From positions 1-6,710 of the forward strand of contig JASICF010000347.1 in the NCBI GenBank assembly GCA_030044775.1: DNA of 6,710 nt, written 5' to 3'. Origin of the DNA: Candidatus Sulfotelmatobacter sp. (GTDB lineage Bacteria; Acidobacteriota; Terriglobia; Terriglobales; Acidobacteriaceae). Shown in pieces: positions 5,785 through 6,710 of the stretch (position 1 is its first letter; each line of letters opens with the position of its first letter). The notes below the pieces were generated by a model. It was not told the DNA's origin, searched no databases, and worked only from the letters and a program-made list of their open reading frames with translations. The translations under genes were made by a program, and so were the position numbers.

Positions 5785-6710
5785 TCAGAAGTTAGTGACT
5801 GCCTCTTGCATGCCTTCCTGCAAACTCGAGGCCTCATGCTCGGGGTGACGATGGAAGTGGCTTCTGCGAACAGGCTTTACGAAGTTTGGCGAAGCCGCAA
5901 CCGCGCAAAATACATAGAACAGTGCGGCGTTCGCGGGAATCTGCAGATTAAAATCGACCGTACTGTGCACCAGGATCCCCGTCAATCCCAACAGGCAAGC
6001 CAGTGCAACGGCGCCATCGATCTCCGAGGTCCAATTCCGCGCTCTCCTGATCGCGGTTTTGTAGACGATGGCAACAAACAAAATCATGGTTGCGAATCCC
6101 AATAACCCCGTCTCCGTGAGCAGTTGCAGGTAATCGTTGTGTGCTTCGTTTATGAAGAAATTCGTATAGAAGCTGCGGAATTGCGGGTACACAACCGGAA
6201 ATGTCCCCAGTCCCCAACCGAGGAGGGGTTTCTGCAAAAACATATGGAACGCGTCACGATCGATATGCGCGCGTATCCCGCCGGCGATTTCGCTGTGTGC
6301 CGGGCCGATAGTGCCGATGCGCTGGCTCAGATTGCTGCCGCCAATCCAGATCAGTAATCCGGCCACGATGGAGGCAAATACGCCCAGGCCGATGGCGGTT
6401 CGCCATCCGCGCCGTTGCTGCGCGAGAATGACGGCAAGAACCAGAAGTTCGGTAACGACTGCGAACATGCCGCCGCGCGATCCGGAAAGGAAAACCGTGC
6501 CAACCATAACGGCAGCCGCGGTGGCCGCGAGATTGCGGGCTCTTCCCGAAGCCATGCGCGTCAGGGAGAGCACCAGTGGAATTGGAATCAGCATCTCCAT
6601 CAGGCCGGCATAATGGTTGTGATTTACATACGGGCCATAAATCCATCCGCCCAGGCGTGGTTGCCGCAGCCAGTAGAGTTTGCCATTCGAAGATATGCCC
6701 TGAACCAGCG
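5785..6710 (-). CDS. O-antigen ligase/polymerase-like membrane protein (Wzy_C), C-terminal part
   Basis: The frame is open from the right edge to the stop at 5785, giving 307 residues of a longer protein; an internal Met at 6600 is not the start, because characteristic family sequence continues upstream of it. Visible landmarks, numbered from the right edge, are GWIYGPYVNHNHYAGLMEM (21-39), SGSRGG (75-80) after a membrane span, a periplasmic-loop stretch with DAFHMFLQKPLLGWGLGTFP (152-171), HNDYLQLLTETGLLG (190-204), then spans at about 205-220 and 232-250 and the segment HSTVDFNLQIPANA (248-261). These are the Wzy_C hallmarks of proteins that transfer or polymerise undecaprenyl-linked glycans in the inner membrane. 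A polar tail of about 30 residues, rich in Arg, His and Glu, ends the protein. Ligase (WaaL) versus polymerase (Wzy) cannot be told apart here. Confidence 0.92.
   Translation of the reverse strand, partial: LVQGISSNGKLYWLRQPRLGGWIYGPYVNHNHYAGLMEMLIPIPLVLSLTRMASGRARNLAATAAAVMVGTVFLSGSRGGMFAVVTELLVLAVILAQQRRGWRTAIGLGVFASIVAGLLIWIGGSNLSQRIGTIGPAHSEIAGGIRAHIDRDAFHMFLQKPLLGWGLGTFPVVYPQFRSFYTNFFINEAHNDYLQLLTETGLLGFATMILFVAIVYKTAIRRARNWTSEIDGAVALACLLGLTGILVHSTVDFNLQIPANAALFYVFCAVAASPNFVKPVRRSHFHRHPEHEASSLQEGMQEAVTNF

Noticed and set aside
5785..6600. O-antigen ligase-like protein starting at the Met at 6600
   Set aside because: The frame continues upstream with the family signature GPYVNHNHYAG, so the Met is internal and the gene is truncated by the window edge.

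Overview
The window reads as chromosomal DNA from a GC-rich Gram-negative bacterium. The best guess is Acidobacteriota: the multi-membrane-span sensor proteins and the Flp pilin resemble proteins I associate with soil acidobacteria. This is inference from protein style; no rRNA or marker gene is present. Gene packing is tight and I see no insertion sequence, phage gene, CRISPR array or tRNA.

Layout from left to right: (1) bases 1-497, minus strand, carry the N-terminal part of a polytopic membrane sensor protein that starts at TTG and runs off the left edge; its effector domain (probably GGDEF or kinase) lies outside. (2) A 240-bp divergent control region (498-737) holds a candidate promoter and an inverted-repeat cluster. 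(3) Bases 738-3240, plus strand, encode a two-component system: a membrane-bound NarL/DegS-type histidine kinase whose stop overlaps the start of a LuxR/NarL-type response regulator. (4) A 176-bp gap leads to a tiny Flp/Fap (type IVb) pilin gene at 3417-3581. (5) Converging on it from the minus strand is a nucleotide-sugar dehydrogenase of the UDP-GlcNAc/UDP-glucose 6-dehydrogenase superfamily (3689-5050, or from an upstream start). (6) Divergent from that is a DUF218 (YdcF/SanA/ElyC-like) envelope protein (5190-5762). (7) Converging on this one is the C-terminal part of an O-antigen ligase/polymerase-like (Wzy_C) membrane protein that runs off the right edge (5785-6710).

Taken together the window has a sensing half (membrane sensor, kinase, regulator) and a cell-surface half (pilin, sugar-acid precursor enzyme, DUF218 protein, glycan ligase/polymerase). 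An attractive but unproven reading is that the signalling genes control surface attachment: the Flp pilin sits directly downstream of the response regulator and next to an exopolysaccharide/O-antigen locus. Two real genes are easily missed by simple ORF calling: the TTG-started sensor at the left edge and the 54-residue pilin.
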